Position numbers and translations under genes: made by a program. This document shows, piece after piece, positions 54,376 through 63,806 of a stretch of DNA of 64,000 bases (positions are counted from its first letter, which is position 1; the number at the start of each line of letters is the position of its first letter). The notes below the pieces were generated by a model. It had not been told where the DNA came from. It ran no database searches and saw only the letters and a program-made list of their open reading frames with translations. This DNA comes from Candidatus Venteria ishoeyi (GTDB taxonomy: Bacteria > Pseudomonadota > Gammaproteobacteria > Beggiatoales > Beggiatoaceae): assembly GCF_030378065.1 (NCBI RefSeq), contig NZ_JAUCGJ010000011.1, positions 36,127 through 100,126 on the forward strand, read 5' to 3'.

Positions 54376-55718
54376 TGGTTAGCAATAATATCTCAGCCGC
54401 AGGCGGTGAATTAGGTAAAATAGGTCGTCTGACAGAATTACGTCAGCGCCTTTTATTCCTGATGGGCGCTTTGCTGGTCTACCGTATTGGTACTTTTGTC
54501 CCCGTTCCCGGCATTGATCCTGTGCGTTTGTCACAGTTATTTGCAGAACAGCAAGGCACCATTCTGGACATGTTTAACATGTTTTCCGGGGGGGCTTTGC
54601 AGCGTTTTTCTGTATTCGCTCTGGGGATTATGCCTTATATTTCTGCCTCAATTATTATTCAATTATTGACGGTGATTTCTCCAAAGCTGGAGCAATTGAA
54701 AAAAGAAGGTCAATCAGGGCAGCGTAAAATTACGCAGTATACCCGTTATGGTACGTTGGTATTGGCAACATTCCAGGCGATTGGGATTTCTATTGCTTTA
54801 GAAAGTCAAAATGTTGTTGTTACAGCAGGACTTGGATTTAAGGTGACTGCCGCAGTTACATTAGTGACTGGTACCATGTTTTTAATGTGGTTAGGTGAAC
54901 AAATTACCGAGCGCGGTATTGGTAATGGTATTTCGATGATTATCTTTACCGGGATTGTTGCGGGATTGCCAGGTGCCATTGGTGGTACGCTGGAATTAGC
55001 CAGAACCGGGCAGATGCACGTTTTTACCTTATTTATTCTGTTAGCACTGGTATTGATGGTTACTGCGTTTGTGGTGTTTGTTGAGCGTGGACAACGCCGA
55101 ATTACGGTAAATTATGCAAAACGTCAGGTAGGCCGCAAGGTTTATGCAGGGCAGAGCAGTCATTTACCATTGAAATTGAATATGGCGGGTGTAATTCCTC
55201 CGATTTTTGCTTCCAGTATTATCCTGTTTCCAGCAACATTAGGTGGTTGGTTTGGTGCGGCTGAAGGTATGGAGTGGTTGCAGAATCTGTCACAGACTTT
55301 GTCTCCAGGGCAGCCTTTGTATATTCTGTTTTATGCTGCAGCCATTATCTTTTTCTGTTTCTTTTATACCGCTTTGGTGTTTAATCCAAAGGAAACAGCC
55401 GATAATCTTAAGAAGTCAGGTGCCTTTATTCCGGGTATCCGCCCAGGTGCGCAAACAGCCTCTTATATTGATAAGGTGATGTCACGTTTAACGCTGGCTG
55501 GTGCAGCTTATGTGACTTCAGTGTGTTTATTGCCTGAGTTTTTGAATTTGCAATTAAGTGTCCCTTTTTACTTTGGCGGTACTTCATTATTGATTATTGT
55601 GGTTGTGGTCATGGATTTCATGGCACAGGTACAGGCACATTTAATGTCGCATCAATATGAAGGCTTAATGAAAAAAGCCAATCTTAAGGGCCAGGAACGC
55701 AGTTCCATGTTGCGCTAA
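54375..55718 (+). CDS. secY: Preprotein translocase subunit SecY
   Basis: A 447-residue channel protein of the Sec translocon with ten membrane segments. Signatures: [19 protein letters not shown], the plug/TM2 region [25 protein letters not shown], and the cytosolic loop [16 protein letters not shown] that binds SecA and ribosomes. The start codon overlaps the rplO stop. Confidence 0.98.
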   Translation: MVSNNISAAGGELGKIGRLTELRQRLLFLMGALLVYRIGTFVPVPGIDPVRLSQLFAEQQGTILDMFNMFSGGALQRFSVFALGIMPYISASIIIQLLTVISPKLEQLKKEGQSGQRKITQYTRYGTLVLATFQAIGISIALESQNVVVTAGLGFKVTAAVTLVTGTMFLMWLGEQITERGIGNGISMIIFTGIVAGLPGAIGGTLELARTGQMHVFTLFILLALVLMVTAFVVFVERGQRRITVNYAKRQVGRKVYAGQSSHLPLKLNMAGVIPPIFASSIILFPATLGGWFGAAEGMEWLQNLSQTLSPGQPLYILFYAAAIIFFCFFYTALVFNPKETADNLKKSGAFIPGIRPGAQTASYIDKVMSRLTLAGAAYVTSVCLLPEFLNLQLSVPFYFGGTSLLIIVVVVMDFMAQVQAHLMSHQYEGLMKKANLKGQERSSMLR

Positions 55719-55773
55719 GAAATGTAAATGAAATAAAAATTCGTTTCTAGAGTATTGTCAGCATTATTTTTGC

Positions 55774-55825
55774 GTAGGGTGAAATAGCGTAGCGTATTCC
55801 ACCAATTGGAGTTATTTCACCCTAC
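55774..55825. repeat. Inverted repeat between secY and rpmJ
   Basis: GTAGGGTGAAATA (55774-55786) is exactly inverted at 55813-55825, around GCGTAGCGTATTCCACC and a spacer. It is the form of a dispersed intergenic palindrome, and lengthens the secY-rpmJ spacer to 127 bases. Confidence 0.7.
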
Positions 55826-55845
55826 ATTGTTAAACAGGAAATACC

Positions 55846-55959
55846 ATGAAAGTAAGAGCTTCAGTAAAAAAAATGTGTCGGAATTGTCGTATTATCCGTC
55901 GCAATGGTTCGGTTCGTGTGATTTGTAGCGAAGCGAAGCATAAACAACGTCAAGGTTAA
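55846..55959 (+). CDS. rpmJ: 50S ribosomal protein L36
   Basis: A 37-residue protein from the ATG at 55846: [19 protein letters not shown], then [13 protein letters not shown]. The zinc ligands C11, C14, C27 and H33 are retained, so it is the zinc-binding (C-plus) type. The ATG is preceded by AACAGGAAATACC. Short, but unmistakable in this position. Confidence 0.97.
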   Translation: MKVRASVKKMCRNCRIIRRNGSVRVICSEAKHKQRQG

Positions 55960-56023
55960 TTGTTCGTTAGTGATACACTCTGCTTTGAATAAAGCCAGTG
56001 TGTATATTGTTCCCCGGGTTTTC

Positions 56024-56052
56024 TTGCGGTAATTTATTTTGTCTGCTACAAT
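56024..56052 (+). promoter_or_regulatory. Promoter of the alpha operon (rpsM)
   Basis: TTGCGG (56024-56029), a 17-base spacer and TACAAT (56047-56052), followed by TTCGGG. The transcript would have a leader of about 95 bases before rpsM, which could hold an S4-binding structure as in enterobacteria; I could not verify a pseudoknot. Confidence 0.7.
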
Positions 56053-56154
56053 TTCGGGTTTTTTTGAATTGAATATGTTTTTTCATAAACATAAACAATA
56101 AAACTGGCATAGACTGTTGATTTTACAGGCCAGTGATACATAGGGAGTTACACT

Positions 56155-56511
56155 ATGGCTCGTATTGCCGGCATTAATATTCCGGTTCACAAGCATATTG
56201 TGATCGCATTGCAATCTATCTATGGTATAGGTGCGACGCGAGCACAGGAAATTTGTGCGGAAACCGCTATTGCTTCAGACACTAAGGTAAAAGATCTGTC
56301 TGAGCAGGAATTGGAAACTTTGCGCGCTGCTGTGGCAAAGTATACCGTGGAAGGTGATTTGCGACGTGAAGTTGCAATGAGTATTAAGCGTTTGATGGAC
56401 CTGGCTTGTTACCGGGGTATTCGTCATCGTCGTGGTTTACCTTTAAGAGGGCAGCGTACACGTACGAATGCCCGTACTCGTAAAGGTCCGCGCAGAATGG
56501 TACGCAAGTAA
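56155..56511 (+). CDS. rpsM: 30S ribosomal protein S13
   Basis: A 118-residue S13 of the 30S head, touching P-site tRNA with its basic C-terminal tail. Contains [25 protein letters not shown] and [24 protein letters not shown]. Preceded by TAGGGAGTTACACT. First gene of the alpha operon. Confidence 0.99.
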   Translation: MARIAGINIPVHKHIVIALQSIYGIGATRAQEICAETAIASDTKVKDLSEQELETLRAAVAKYTVEGDLRREVAMSIKRLMDLACYRGIRHRRGLPLRGQRTRTNARTRKGPRRMVRK

Positions 56512-56528
56512 TCGGTTGGATATGATCA

Positions 56529-56912
56529 ATGGCTAAAGAACAAGCGCGTAAAAAAGTTAAAAAGACTATTAGTGAAGGTATTGCCCATGTGCATGCCTCT
56601 TTTAATAATACGATTATTACCATTACGGATCGCCAGGGTAATGCCTTAGCATGGGCTACCTCAGGCGGTAGCGGCTTCCGTGGTTCGCGTAAGAGTACAC
56701 CGTTTGCAGCACAGGTTGCGGCTGAACGCGTGGGCAATATGGTAAAAGATTTTGGCATGAAAAATCTTGAAGTACGGATTAAAGGGCCAGGGCCTGGTCG
56801 TGAATCCGCAGTTCGGGCATTGAATGCAAATGGATTTAAGATTACTGGAATTACTGACGTGACGCCAATTCCGCATAACGGTTGCCGTCCACCAAAACGA
56901 CGCAGGGTGTAA
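56529..56912 (+). CDS. rpsK: 30S ribosomal protein S11
   Basis: A 127-residue S11 on the 30S platform near the mRNA exit. Contains [18 protein letters not shown], the GRESAVRAL stretch and ending [20 protein letters not shown]. Lies between rpsM and rpsD with short spacers. Confidence 0.99.
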   Translation: MAKEQARKKVKKTISEGIAHVHASFNNTIITITDRQGNALAWATSGGSGFRGSRKSTPFAAQVAAERVGNMVKDFGMKNLEVRIKGPGPGRESAVRALNANGFKITGITDVTPIPHNGCRPPKRRRV

Positions 56913-56915
56913 CTT

Positions 56916-57536
56916 ATGGCAAGATATCTTGGGCCTACATGTAAATTAAGCCGTAGAGAAGGCACGGACTTATTTCTTAAAGGGCGTGGTCGCGCGCTGG
57001 ATAGCAAATGTCGCCTGGAAAAAATTCCAGGTCAGCACGGTGACCGTCGTCAACGTTTGTCTGATTATGCGTTGCAGTTGCGTGAAAAACAAAAAATGCG
57101 CCGTATGTATGGCGTGTTAGAGAAACAGTTCCGCAATTATTATAAAGAAGCAGTGCGTCGCAAAGGTTCAACGGGTGAAAATCTGCTGACCTTGCTGGAA
57201 TGTCGTCTGGATAACGTCGTTTATCGGATGGGTTTTGCGGTAACACGCGCAGAAGCACGTCAGTTAGTCAGTCACAAAGCGATTGAAGTCAATGGTCAGA
57301 AGGTTAATGTGCCTTCTTATCAGATTAAGGCAGGTGATGAAGTCACTATCACTGAAAAAGGTCGTAATCAATTACGTATCAAAGCAGCATTAGAAGCAGC
57401 AGATGGTTTTGGTTTTCCTGAGTGGATCGATGTGGATGTCAATAAAATGGCAGGTACATTTAAAGTAGTACCAGAACGTATGGAGTTATCTGCAGATATT
57501 AATGAGCAGCTGGTTGTTGAATTGTATTCTAAATAA
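56916..57536 (+). CDS. rpsD: 30S ribosomal protein S4
   Basis: A 206-residue S4, a primary 16S binder. Contains [20 protein letters not shown], the S4 RNA-binding domain ([21 protein letters not shown]) and the C-terminal VELYSK. The zinc-type cysteines of some S4 proteins are not present as a set. Often autoregulates the alpha operon. Confidence 0.99.
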   Translation: MARYLGPTCKLSRREGTDLFLKGRGRALDSKCRLEKIPGQHGDRRQRLSDYALQLREKQKMRRMYGVLEKQFRNYYKEAVRRKGSTGENLLTLLECRLDNVVYRMGFAVTRAEARQLVSHKAIEVNGQKVNVPSYQIKAGDEVTITEKGRNQLRIKAALEAADGFGFPEWIDVDVNKMAGTFKVVPERMELSADINEQLVVELYSK

Positions 57537-57595
57537 ATAATCAGATACCTGTATCTTTGTTTTTCTGATCTGTTCTTTAAGATCTTTAGGTATTT

Positions 57596-57617
57596 ACCTG
57601 CCATTTTGATGGCAGGT
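57596..57617 (+). other. Hairpin in the rpsD-rpoA spacer
   Basis: ACCTGCC pairs with GGCAGGT around an 8-base loop, 22 bases before the chosen rpoA start. It may tune rpoA expression or mRNA processing. The spacer is 103 bases. Confidence 0.5.
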
Positions 57618-57639
57618 GTATGAAAGGGGTTTCTGCTCT

Positions 57640-58641
57640 ATGCAATCCGGTATGATGGAATTATTGAAGCCACGTATTGTTGATGTTAAAAATATTAATG
57701 AAACAACTGCCAAAGTAACGCTTGAGCCACTGGATCGTGGTTTTGGTCATACATTAGGTAATGCGCTGCGCAGGGTGTTGCTTTCTTCCCTTTCTGGCTC
57801 AGCGATTGAAGAAGTAAATATTCAGGGTGTTGATCACGAATATATGAGCCTGGAAGGGGTTCATGAGGACGTAATCGATATTTTGCTGAATCTCAAAGGT
57901 GTTGCGATTCGTATGCTGGGGCGCAGTGAAGTAACGCTGAAGCTGAAGAAAAAAGGCGCTGGTGTTGTTTGTGCTTCAGATATTGAATTAGAACATGATG
58001 TTGAAATAGTCAATCCTGATCATGTCATTGCTAACCTGGATAATTCCGGTGAGTTGGACATGGAATTAAAAGTTGGGGTTGGACGGGGTTATCAGCCCGC
58101 TAATCTGCGTTTGCAAAGTGATGAAGACGCTTCCTCCGTTGGTTGGTTGCGTTTGGATGCTTCATTTAGTCCAATTCGCCGCATTGCTTATTCAGTTGAA
58201 AGTGCGCGTGTAGAGCAACGCACCAACTTGGATCGCTTGATTATTGAACTGGAAACCAATGGTACGGTTGATCCAGAAGCAGCAGTGCGCAGAGCTGCAA
58301 CCATTTTACAAGATCAGCTTTCAGTAATTGTTGATCTGAAAGTGGCAGAAGTGGTTGAAACACCCGAAGTGGATGTGCCAGTGTTGGATCCTGTGTTCCG
58401 CCGTCCAGTCGATGAGCTGGAACTGACAGTACGTTCTGCAAATTGCTTGAAAGCTGAAAGCATCTATTATATTGGTGATTTAGTTTTACGCAGTGAAAAC
58501 GAGCTGTTGAAAACACCTAATTTAGGTAAAAAATCGCTCAATGAGATTAAAGAAGTTTTGGCCTCACGTGGTTTATCCTTAGGCATGAGCCTGGATAACT
58601 GGCCACCGGCAGACTTACGCGAAGAAGCGGCTATCGACTGA
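57640..58641 (+). CDS. rpoA: RNA polymerase subunit alpha
   Basis: A 333-residue alpha subunit. The N-terminal dimer domain (about 1-235) has [22 protein letters not shown]; the C-terminal UP-element- and activator-binding domain (about 250-325) ends [16 protein letters not shown] chose the ATG at 57640 ([12 protein letters not shown]) after AAAGGGG; the frame opens earlier without a site. Confidence 0.99.
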   Translation: MQSGMMELLKPRIVDVKNINETTAKVTLEPLDRGFGHTLGNALRRVLLSSLSGSAIEEVNIQGVDHEYMSLEGVHEDVIDILLNLKGVAIRMLGRSEVTLKLKKKGAGVVCASDIELEHDVEIVNPDHVIANLDNSGELDMELKVGVGRGYQPANLRLQSDEDASSVGWLRLDASFSPIRRIAYSVESARVEQRTNLDRLIIELETNGTVDPEAAVRRAATILQDQLSVIVDLKVAEVVETPEVDVPVLDPVFRRPVDELELTVRSANCLKAESIYYIGDLVLRSENELLKTPNLGKKSLNEIKEVLASRGLSLGMSLDNWPPADLREEAAID

Positions 58642-58678
58642 TAGTTTTTTAGGGTTAATTGCCTAAGTTTGGTATCTA

Positions 58679-58760
58679 CTATCAAGAGCTTAGCGTGAAA
58701 TAGAAGCAGTTTTTTGTGCCATTAGCACAAAAAGAAGCTTACATCGAACTCAGGTTAAAT
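58679..58760. repeat. Hairpin repeat between rpoA and rplQ
   Basis: In minus sense it reads CCTGAGTTCGATGTAAGCTTC, then TTTTTGTGC pairing with GCACAAAAA, then CTGCTTCTATTTCACGCTAAG. A well-preserved member of the family, in a 172-base spacer of the alpha operon. Confidence 0.65.
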
Positions 58761-58813
58761 ATTATTATTTCAGGATTTGGCTCAACAAATCCTTGTAGAC
58801 GGGAATAGAAACA

Positions 58814-59209
58814 ATGCGTCATCGTTATTCTGGTCGACATTTTAGTCGAACTTCAAGTCATAGAAAAGCCATGTTCAAGAATATGACTGTTTCTTTGTTT
58901 CATCATGAGATGATTCGGACGACTTTAGCAAAAGCTAAAGATCTGCGTAGCTTCGCAGAACCCTTTATTACTTTGGCAAAAAAAGATGAAGTTGCCAAGC
59001 GGCGTCTGGCTTTTGATCGTTTGCGTGATCGCCCAACAGTAAGCAAATTGTTTAATGAATTAGGGCCACGTTACCAGGAACGCCCAGGGGGCTATATCCG
59101 GATTTTAAAATGTGGTTATCGTCCAGGGGATATGGCACCTATGGCGATTATTGAACTGGTTGATCGACCATTGCCAGAAATAGATGATGATGAAGAGACT
59201 GAAGAATAA
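58814..59209 (+). CDS. rplQ: 50S ribosomal protein L17
   Basis: A 131-residue L17 at the tunnel exit. Starts [20 protein letters not shown] and includes [23 protein letters not shown]; the acidic tail DDDEETEE is typical of gammaproteobacteria. Last gene of the superoperon. Confidence 0.98.
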   Translation: MRHRYSGRHFSRTSSHRKAMFKNMTVSLFHHEMIRTTLAKAKDLRSFAEPFITLAKKDEVAKRRLAFDRLRDRPTVSKLFNELGPRYQERPGGYIRILKCGYRPGDMAPMAIIELVDRPLPEIDDDEETEE

Positions 59210-59236
59210 AACTTCATAATGTTTTAATCTGATTCT

Positions 59237-59268
59237 AAAACCGTCAAGTTTCGACTTGGCGGTTTTTT
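59237..59268 (+). terminator. Intrinsic terminator after rplQ
   Basis: AAAACCGTCAAGT and ACTTGGCGGTTTT form a strong stem with a TTCG tetraloop and a run of seven T. It ends the ribosomal superoperon 28 bases after the rplQ stop. Confidence 0.92.
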
Positions 59269-59290
59269 TCGTATTCAGGGATAGGGATGG

Positions 59291-59731
59291 ATGCACTGGA
59301 TAGATTACATTATCTTGAGCGTTTTGCTGGGCTCGATTTTGTTAGCGGGTCTGCAAGGTTTAACCCAGACGGTATTGTCTTTGTTAGGCTGGGTACTCGC
59401 TTGTTTTATCAGCTTTACGTTTATGCAGGAATTAGCGGTATTATTTTTTTCAAAAATTTCTGTATTATCCATTCGTTTAAGTCTGGCTTTTAGTTCATTA
59501 ATTATTTTAAGTTTACTGTTGACTGCCTTGTTTAGCTATTTGCTGATTCAAGTACTGGAAACAGAAGATAATTCTTGGCTGGAAATTATCTTAAGCTTGT
59601 TCCTGGGGATATTCAGGGGCGCTATAATGCTATTTGTTGTGATATTTCTTCTCTACTTAAATCAGGGTAGTCAGTTTACCTGGTGGCAGGATTCAATAGT
59701 GATCAGCGATTTGCTGCAACGCTTGCAATGA
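59291..59731 (+). CDS. cvpA: CvpA-family membrane protein
   Basis: A 146-residue inner-membrane protein with four hydrophobic segments, starting MHWIDYIILSVLLGS. CvpA affects colicin V export and biofilm traits in E. coli; the molecular role is unclear. The placement directly before purF is conserved in gammaproteobacteria. It lies just after the rplQ terminator and must have its own promoter. Confidence 0.9.
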   Translation: MHWIDYIILSVLLGSILLAGLQGLTQTVLSLLGWVLACFISFTFMQELAVLFFSKISVLSIRLSLAFSSLIILSLLLTALFSYLLIQVLETEDNSWLEIILSLFLGIFRGAIMLFVVIFLLYLNQGSQFTWWQDSIVISDLLQRLQ

Positions 59732-59740
59732 GGACTTGTT

Positions 59741-61252
59741 ATGTGTGGAATCATCGGAATTGTTGGGAAAGCTGGCGTTAATCAGGCTTTATATGATGGT
59801 TTAACGGTACTGCAACATCGTGGTCAGGATGCTGCTGGTATCATGACCTGTAAGGGGCGACACCTTTATCTACGCAAAGATAATGGTTTGGTGCGCGATG
59901 TTTTTCATACCCGGCATATGATTCAGTTACTGGGTAATATGGGCATTGGCCATGTGCGTTACCCCACTGCCGGGACTTCTTCTTCAGCAGAGGCACAGCC
60001 CTTTTATGTGAACTCGCCCTATGGCATTACCCTGGCGCATAATGGTAATTTAACCAATGCTGAAAGCTTAAAATGGGATTTATTTCGTGAAGACTTAAGA
60101 CATATTAATACCAATTCTGACTCTGAAATTCTACTGAATATTTTTGCGCATGAATTGCAATTAATTGGCAAACCCAAAATCAATGAAAAGGATGTATTTA
60201 CCGCAGTTGCTGGTGTACACAAGCGTTGTCAGGGTGCTTATGCTGTTGTGGCGATGATTACCGGTTACGGCATTGTGGCTTTTCGCGATCCACATGGCAT
60301 ACGCCCATTAATTTTTGGTAAACGTAAAGTCGGGAAAGACTTTGAATATTCTGTGGCTTCAGAAAGTGCAGCCTTGTCGGTGCAGGGCTTTGAGATTATT
60401 CGCGATGTTGCACCAGGTGAAGCGATTTATATTACAGTGGATGGCAAATTTCATATCCGCCAATGTGTGAAAAAAAGTAAGACTTATCCCTGTATTTTTG
60501 AATATGTCTATTTTGCCCGCCCGGATTCCATTATTGACGGTATTTCCGTGTATAAAGCGCGTTTGCGTATGGGGAAACTGCTGGCTAAGAAAATCAAACA
60601 GCTACGCCCGAATCATGATATTGATGTGGTGATTCCGATTCCCGATACCAGCCGAACCTCCGCTTTAGAGCTGGCAAAAGAATTAAAAGTGAAATATCGT
60701 GAAGGTTTGGTTAAAAACCGTTATATTCCGCGTACTTTCATCATGCCTGGGCAAAGTATGCGCAAAAAGTCTGTACGCCAAAAACTCAATGCCATTGAAT
60801 TGGAGTTTAAAGGCAAAAATGTGTTACTGGTGGATGACTCCATTGTACGCGGCACCACTTCCAAGCAGATTATCCAGATGGCTAGAGAGGCGGGCGCTAA
60901 CAAGGTCTATTTTGCCTCTGCCGCGCCGCCAGTGCGTTATCCTAATGTCTACGGCATTGATATGCCTTCGGTTAAAGAGTTACTCGCCCACCAGCATAAT
61001 GATGAGGAAATCTCAAAAAAACTGGATGTGGACTGGCTGGTTTACCAGGATTTGGAAGACTTGATTAAGGCGGCCAGTAAAGGCAACCTGGGTATTAAAA
61101 CGTTTGATACCTCCTGTTTTAATGGTGATTATGTTACAGGTTCGGTTGATAATGCCTATCTGAATCGCATTGAGTCGCAACGCGCAGATAATGTTAAACA
61201 AAGCCAGAATAAAGAGCGGATCGGTGGCATTGATTTGCATAATGCAATCTAA
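59741..61252 (+). CDS. purF: Amidophosphoribosyltransferase
   Basis: A 503-residue enzyme that makes phosphoribosylamine from PRPP and glutamine, the first step of purine synthesis. The catalytic cysteine follows the initiator Met (MCGIIGIVG); the glutaminase core continues with QHRGQDAAG. The PRPP loop reads [14 protein letters not shown]. Nine bases after cvpA, so cotranscribed. Confidence 0.98.
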   Translation: MCGIIGIVGKAGVNQALYDGLTVLQHRGQDAAGIMTCKGRHLYLRKDNGLVRDVFHTRHMIQLLGNMGIGHVRYPTAGTSSSAEAQPFYVNSPYGITLAHNGNLTNAESLKWDLFREDLRHINTNSDSEILLNIFAHELQLIGKPKINEKDVFTAVAGVHKRCQGAYAVVAMITGYGIVAFRDPHGIRPLIFGKRKVGKDFEYSVASESAALSVQGFEIIRDVAPGEAIYITVDGKFHIRQCVKKSKTYPCIFEYVYFARPDSIIDGISVYKARLRMGKLLAKKIKQLRPNHDIDVVIPIPDTSRTSALELAKELKVKYREGLVKNRYIPRTFIMPGQSMRKKSVRQKLNAIELEFKGKNVLLVDDSIVRGTTSKQIIQMAREAGANKVYFASAAPPVRYPNVYGIDMPSVKELLAHQHNDEEISKKLDVDWLVYQDLEDLIKAASKGNLGIKTFDTSCFNGDYVTGSVDNAYLNRIESQRADNVKQSQNKERIGGIDLHNAI

Positions 61253-61256
61253 TCAG

Positions 61257-61345
61257 ATGAATTCGATGTAAGCTTCTTTCAGCCGTAACATGGCTGAAAA
61301 CCGCTTTCCCTCGCTACGGCCTCTGTTCTCGGACAGCCTCCTGGT
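61257..61345. repeat. Hairpin repeat downstream of purF, first member
   Basis: AATTCGATGTAAGCTTC, then TTTCAGCC pairing with GGCTGAAA, then CCGCTTTCC. This is the same family as in the ribosomal operons. A second member lies 100 bases further on. Confidence 0.6.
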
Positions 61346-61445
61346 TTTTGATGGTCTGTACCAGGGCATGAACTGTTTTATTGTTAATGCAATGACGTAA
61401 TATAGCTTAAAAATATTGCATTCACCCAGTAATCTGTGTTCTTAT

Positions 61446-61516
61446 CTTAACCTGAGATCGGTGAAAGCTTCATTCAGCGCTAAAGTCGCTGAAAGCCGCT
61501 TTCGCCCTCAAGCTGT
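61446..61516. repeat. Hairpin repeat downstream of purF, second member
   Basis: AACCTGAGATCGGTGAAAGCTTC, then CATTCAGCG-GTCGCTGAAAG as the stem, then CCGCTTTCGCCC. It is 20 bases before the start of the AsrA/HydB-like gene and may form a hairpin in its leader. Confidence 0.6.
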
Positions 61517-61536
61517 TTACAGGAAGAGGTGATGAG

Positions 61537-62682
61537 ATGTCAGATATTGATGGGCAGACCCAAGATAGACAGATCCCGGATAAAGCCGTATTTTTACCCC
61601 TTGCGCAATTTCAGCAATTTCTGGAATTAGTGCAACAACGTTATAAAATCATTGGCCCTGTTGTTAAAGACGAAGCCATACAATATCAGCCGATTAACGA
61701 TATTCATGCGCTTACTCGGGGGATTAGGGTTGAGCAAAACCCTGGACAATATAGCCTTGAGGCCAGTGACAATAACTTGTTTTTTGCCTGGTCAAATGGT
61801 GCGCAAGCCTTAAAACCGTTGTTATTTTCACCCAAAGAAAGCTTGTGGCAGGCTCAGCGTGATGAACAGGGGCGACTGGGTTTTGTTGCGCTGACTGCAA
61901 AGCCAACAGCAACTGCAGTTATTGGCGTTCGTGCTTGTGATCTAGCGGCGCTGGCTTTGCAGGATCAACATTTTCTGGAAAAAGCCCAGCCCGATCCACA
62001 ATATCAAGCACGGCGGCAAGCTTTATTTTTAATTGGCGTTGATTGCACTCATCCTGCCAATACCTGCTTTTGCGCGGCAACTCACGATGGCCCTGCCTTA
62101 CAAACTGGTTTTGATATAGCTCTTTCCGAACTGGCTGAAGGTTTTTTACTGAGACCGGGTAGCAGGCAAGGCCGCGCTTTGCTTGCGCAACTGGATTTAG
62201 CACCCGCCACAGCCACGCAACAAAAAACTGCAACACAAGCCATACAACGTGCTGCTGATATGCAGCAGCGTTGCCTGCCGGAAGATAACAGCCACCAACA
62301 GCTTTATAATCAGGCCGAACACCCGCATTGGCAAGCTATTGCTGAGCGTTGTCTGGCTTGCGGTAACTGCACTATGGTATGTCCCACCTGTTTTTGTTAC
62401 AGCGCCCATACCGAAACCGCATTAGATGGCGGCAATGCCACCCAGGTACGACAATGGGACTCTTGTTTCAGTCATGGACACAGCAATTTACACGGGCATC
62501 CTGTACGGGCGGATATTAAAAGTCGTTATCGCCAATGGTTAAGTCATAAATTAACCGGCTGGCTGGAACAATTTGGTAAAAGTGGCTGCGTGGGATGCGG
62601 ACGCTGTATCACTTGGTGTCCGGTGGGTATTGATTTGACAGCAGAAGCGCAGCATTTAACTCAGCCAGGAGAGTCGGTATGA
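61537..62682 (+). CDS. AsrA/HydB-like 4Fe-4S electron-transfer subunit
   Basis: A 381-residue soluble protein of the anaerobic sulfite reductase A / sulfhydrogenase beta family. The N-terminal part (about 20-230) contains [15 protein letters not shown] and several cysteines. Two ferredoxin-like clusters lie near the C-terminus: [16 protein letters not shown] and [15 protein letters not shown]. In group 3b NiFe hydrogenases this subunit passes electrons between the hydrogenase and the flavin subunit. Preceded by AGGAAGAGG. Overlaps the next gene by 4 bases. Confidence 0.86.
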   Translation: MSDIDGQTQDRQIPDKAVFLPLAQFQQFLELVQQRYKIIGPVVKDEAIQYQPINDIHALTRGIRVEQNPGQYSLEASDNNLFFAWSNGAQALKPLLFSPKESLWQAQRDEQGRLGFVALTAKPTATAVIGVRACDLAALALQDQHFLEKAQPDPQYQARRQALFLIGVDCTHPANTCFCAATHDGPALQTGFDIALSELAEGFLLRPGSRQGRALLAQLDLAPATATQQKTATQAIQRAADMQQRCLPEDNSHQQLYNQAEHPHWQAIAERCLACGNCTMVCPTCFCYSAHTETALDGGNATQVRQWDSCFSHGHSNLHGHPVRADIKSRYRQWLSHKLTGWLEQFGKSGCVGCGRCITWCPVGIDLTAEAQHLTQPGESV

Positions 62683-63512
62683 GTCCTTTCCATGTTCCCA
62701 GTGAAGCAATTATTTTAGAGCGGATTCAGGAATCCCCGAATATTTTCACCTTGCGCCTGCAATTTGCAGACAATACCCAGGCTTTTAAGTTCATGCCGGG
62801 GCAGTTTAATATGCTCTATTTATATGGTGTGGGCGAAGTGGCGATTTCCATTGTTTCCGATCCTTTAGATGATCATTTTTTTGCTCATACCATTCGCGTG
62901 GTGGGACGCACCACGGAAGGTTTATCGAAATTAAAAGCCAGAGATTGCGTGGGCATACGTGGCCCGTTTGGACGTGGCTGGCCCATGCTGGAAGCTGAAG
63001 GCAAGGATTTATTGCTGGTTACTGGCGGTTTAGGCTGTGCGCCTTTGGTTTCTGTGATCGAATATATCATGCGCAGACGGGAACAATTTGCGCATGTTGA
63101 TATTTTGCAAGGCGTTAAACATGCTGATGATATGATTTGGCGCAAGCGTTACGCACAATGGGCGCAAGCTCCTGATGTCAATGTATTACTGACTGCGGAT
63201 TTACCCGATCATGTGAATTGGCCCGGTGACTTAAAGGGTAATGTCGTGCAATTATTCAAGCGACTGGATTTAAGGCCGGATAACAGTCTGGCAATGTTAT
63301 GTGGCCCGGAACTGATGATGAAAGCCGCCATTACAGAATTGCAGCAGCATAATATGAGCGATGACAATATCTGGTTGAGTTTAGAGCGTAATATGCACTG
63401 CGGGATTGGACAATGCGGACATTGTCAGATGGGGGAAAAATTTGTTTGTAAAGATGGGCCAGTGTTCGCTTATCCAGAAATTTCAGCGAACTTTCATTTG
63501 GATTCAATTTAA
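62679..63512 (+). CDS. AsrB/HydG-like FAD/NAD(P)-binding subunit
   Basis: A 277-residue ferredoxin-NADP-reductase-like protein, partner of the preceding subunit. The FAD-binding barrel has MPGQFNMLYLYGVGEVAIS; the NAD(P) domain has VTGGLGCAPLVSV and LCGPELMMKAA. The C-terminal 2Fe-2S motif reads CGIGQCGHCQMG with a final cysteine in KFVCKDGP. In complete operons of this type, hydrogenase small and large subunit genes follow; here they do not. Confidence 0.88.
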   Translation: MSPFHVPSEAIILERIQESPNIFTLRLQFADNTQAFKFMPGQFNMLYLYGVGEVAISIVSDPLDDHFFAHTIRVVGRTTEGLSKLKARDCVGIRGPFGRGWPMLEAEGKDLLLVTGGLGCAPLVSVIEYIMRRREQFAHVDILQGVKHADDMIWRKRYAQWAQAPDVNVLLTADLPDHVNWPGDLKGNVVQLFKRLDLRPDNSLAMLCGPELMMKAAITELQQHNMSDDNIWLSLERNMHCGIGQCGHCQMGEKFVCKDGPVFAYPEISANFHLDSI

Positions 63513-63530
63513 TAAGCAGTGTTGGGAAAC

Positions 63531-63650
63531 GTAAATTTTAACATCGTGTTTTTCCCACAGATACTGCCAGCTATCGAGGATGATTTTTACCGTATCGGGG
63601 CGGGTGAAGACGGGAGTCTAGTTGATGATAGTGCTGGTTAGAAAATGCGG
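63531..63650 (-). pseudogene. Remnant of a REP-associated tyrosine transposase (RAYT, Y1 family)
   Basis: The minus strand reads PHFLTSTIIN, an in-frame TAG (63618-63620), then TPVFTRPDTVKIILDSWQY and LWEKHDVKIY. This is the conserved N-terminal segment of RAYT proteins (typically PHFLT-TxVxW-PVF), with TGG of the tryptophan changed to TAG. It breaks off just before the HxH-containing core and the catalytic tyrosine is gone. It is therefore a short, dead fragment. Such enzymes move or maintain REP-type palindromes. Confidence 0.65.
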
Positions 63651-63806
63651 GGCATCGGGTTCGTGTCGTTCCTACAGTTCTGGTGAGATTGGACTCGGTG
63701 CTGGAGCGCCTGGGTATCATTCCCACGTTGGAACATGGGAATGGGAAAACGAGAAAAAAGCACTATCTATGGCTGTTTGTTCTTCGGTTATGCTCCATGA
63801 CAGATT

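Noticed and set aside
55960..56154. S4-binding pseudoknot leader of the alpha operon
   Set aside because: A promoter and a leader of suitable length exist, but I could not verify the nested pseudoknot by eye.
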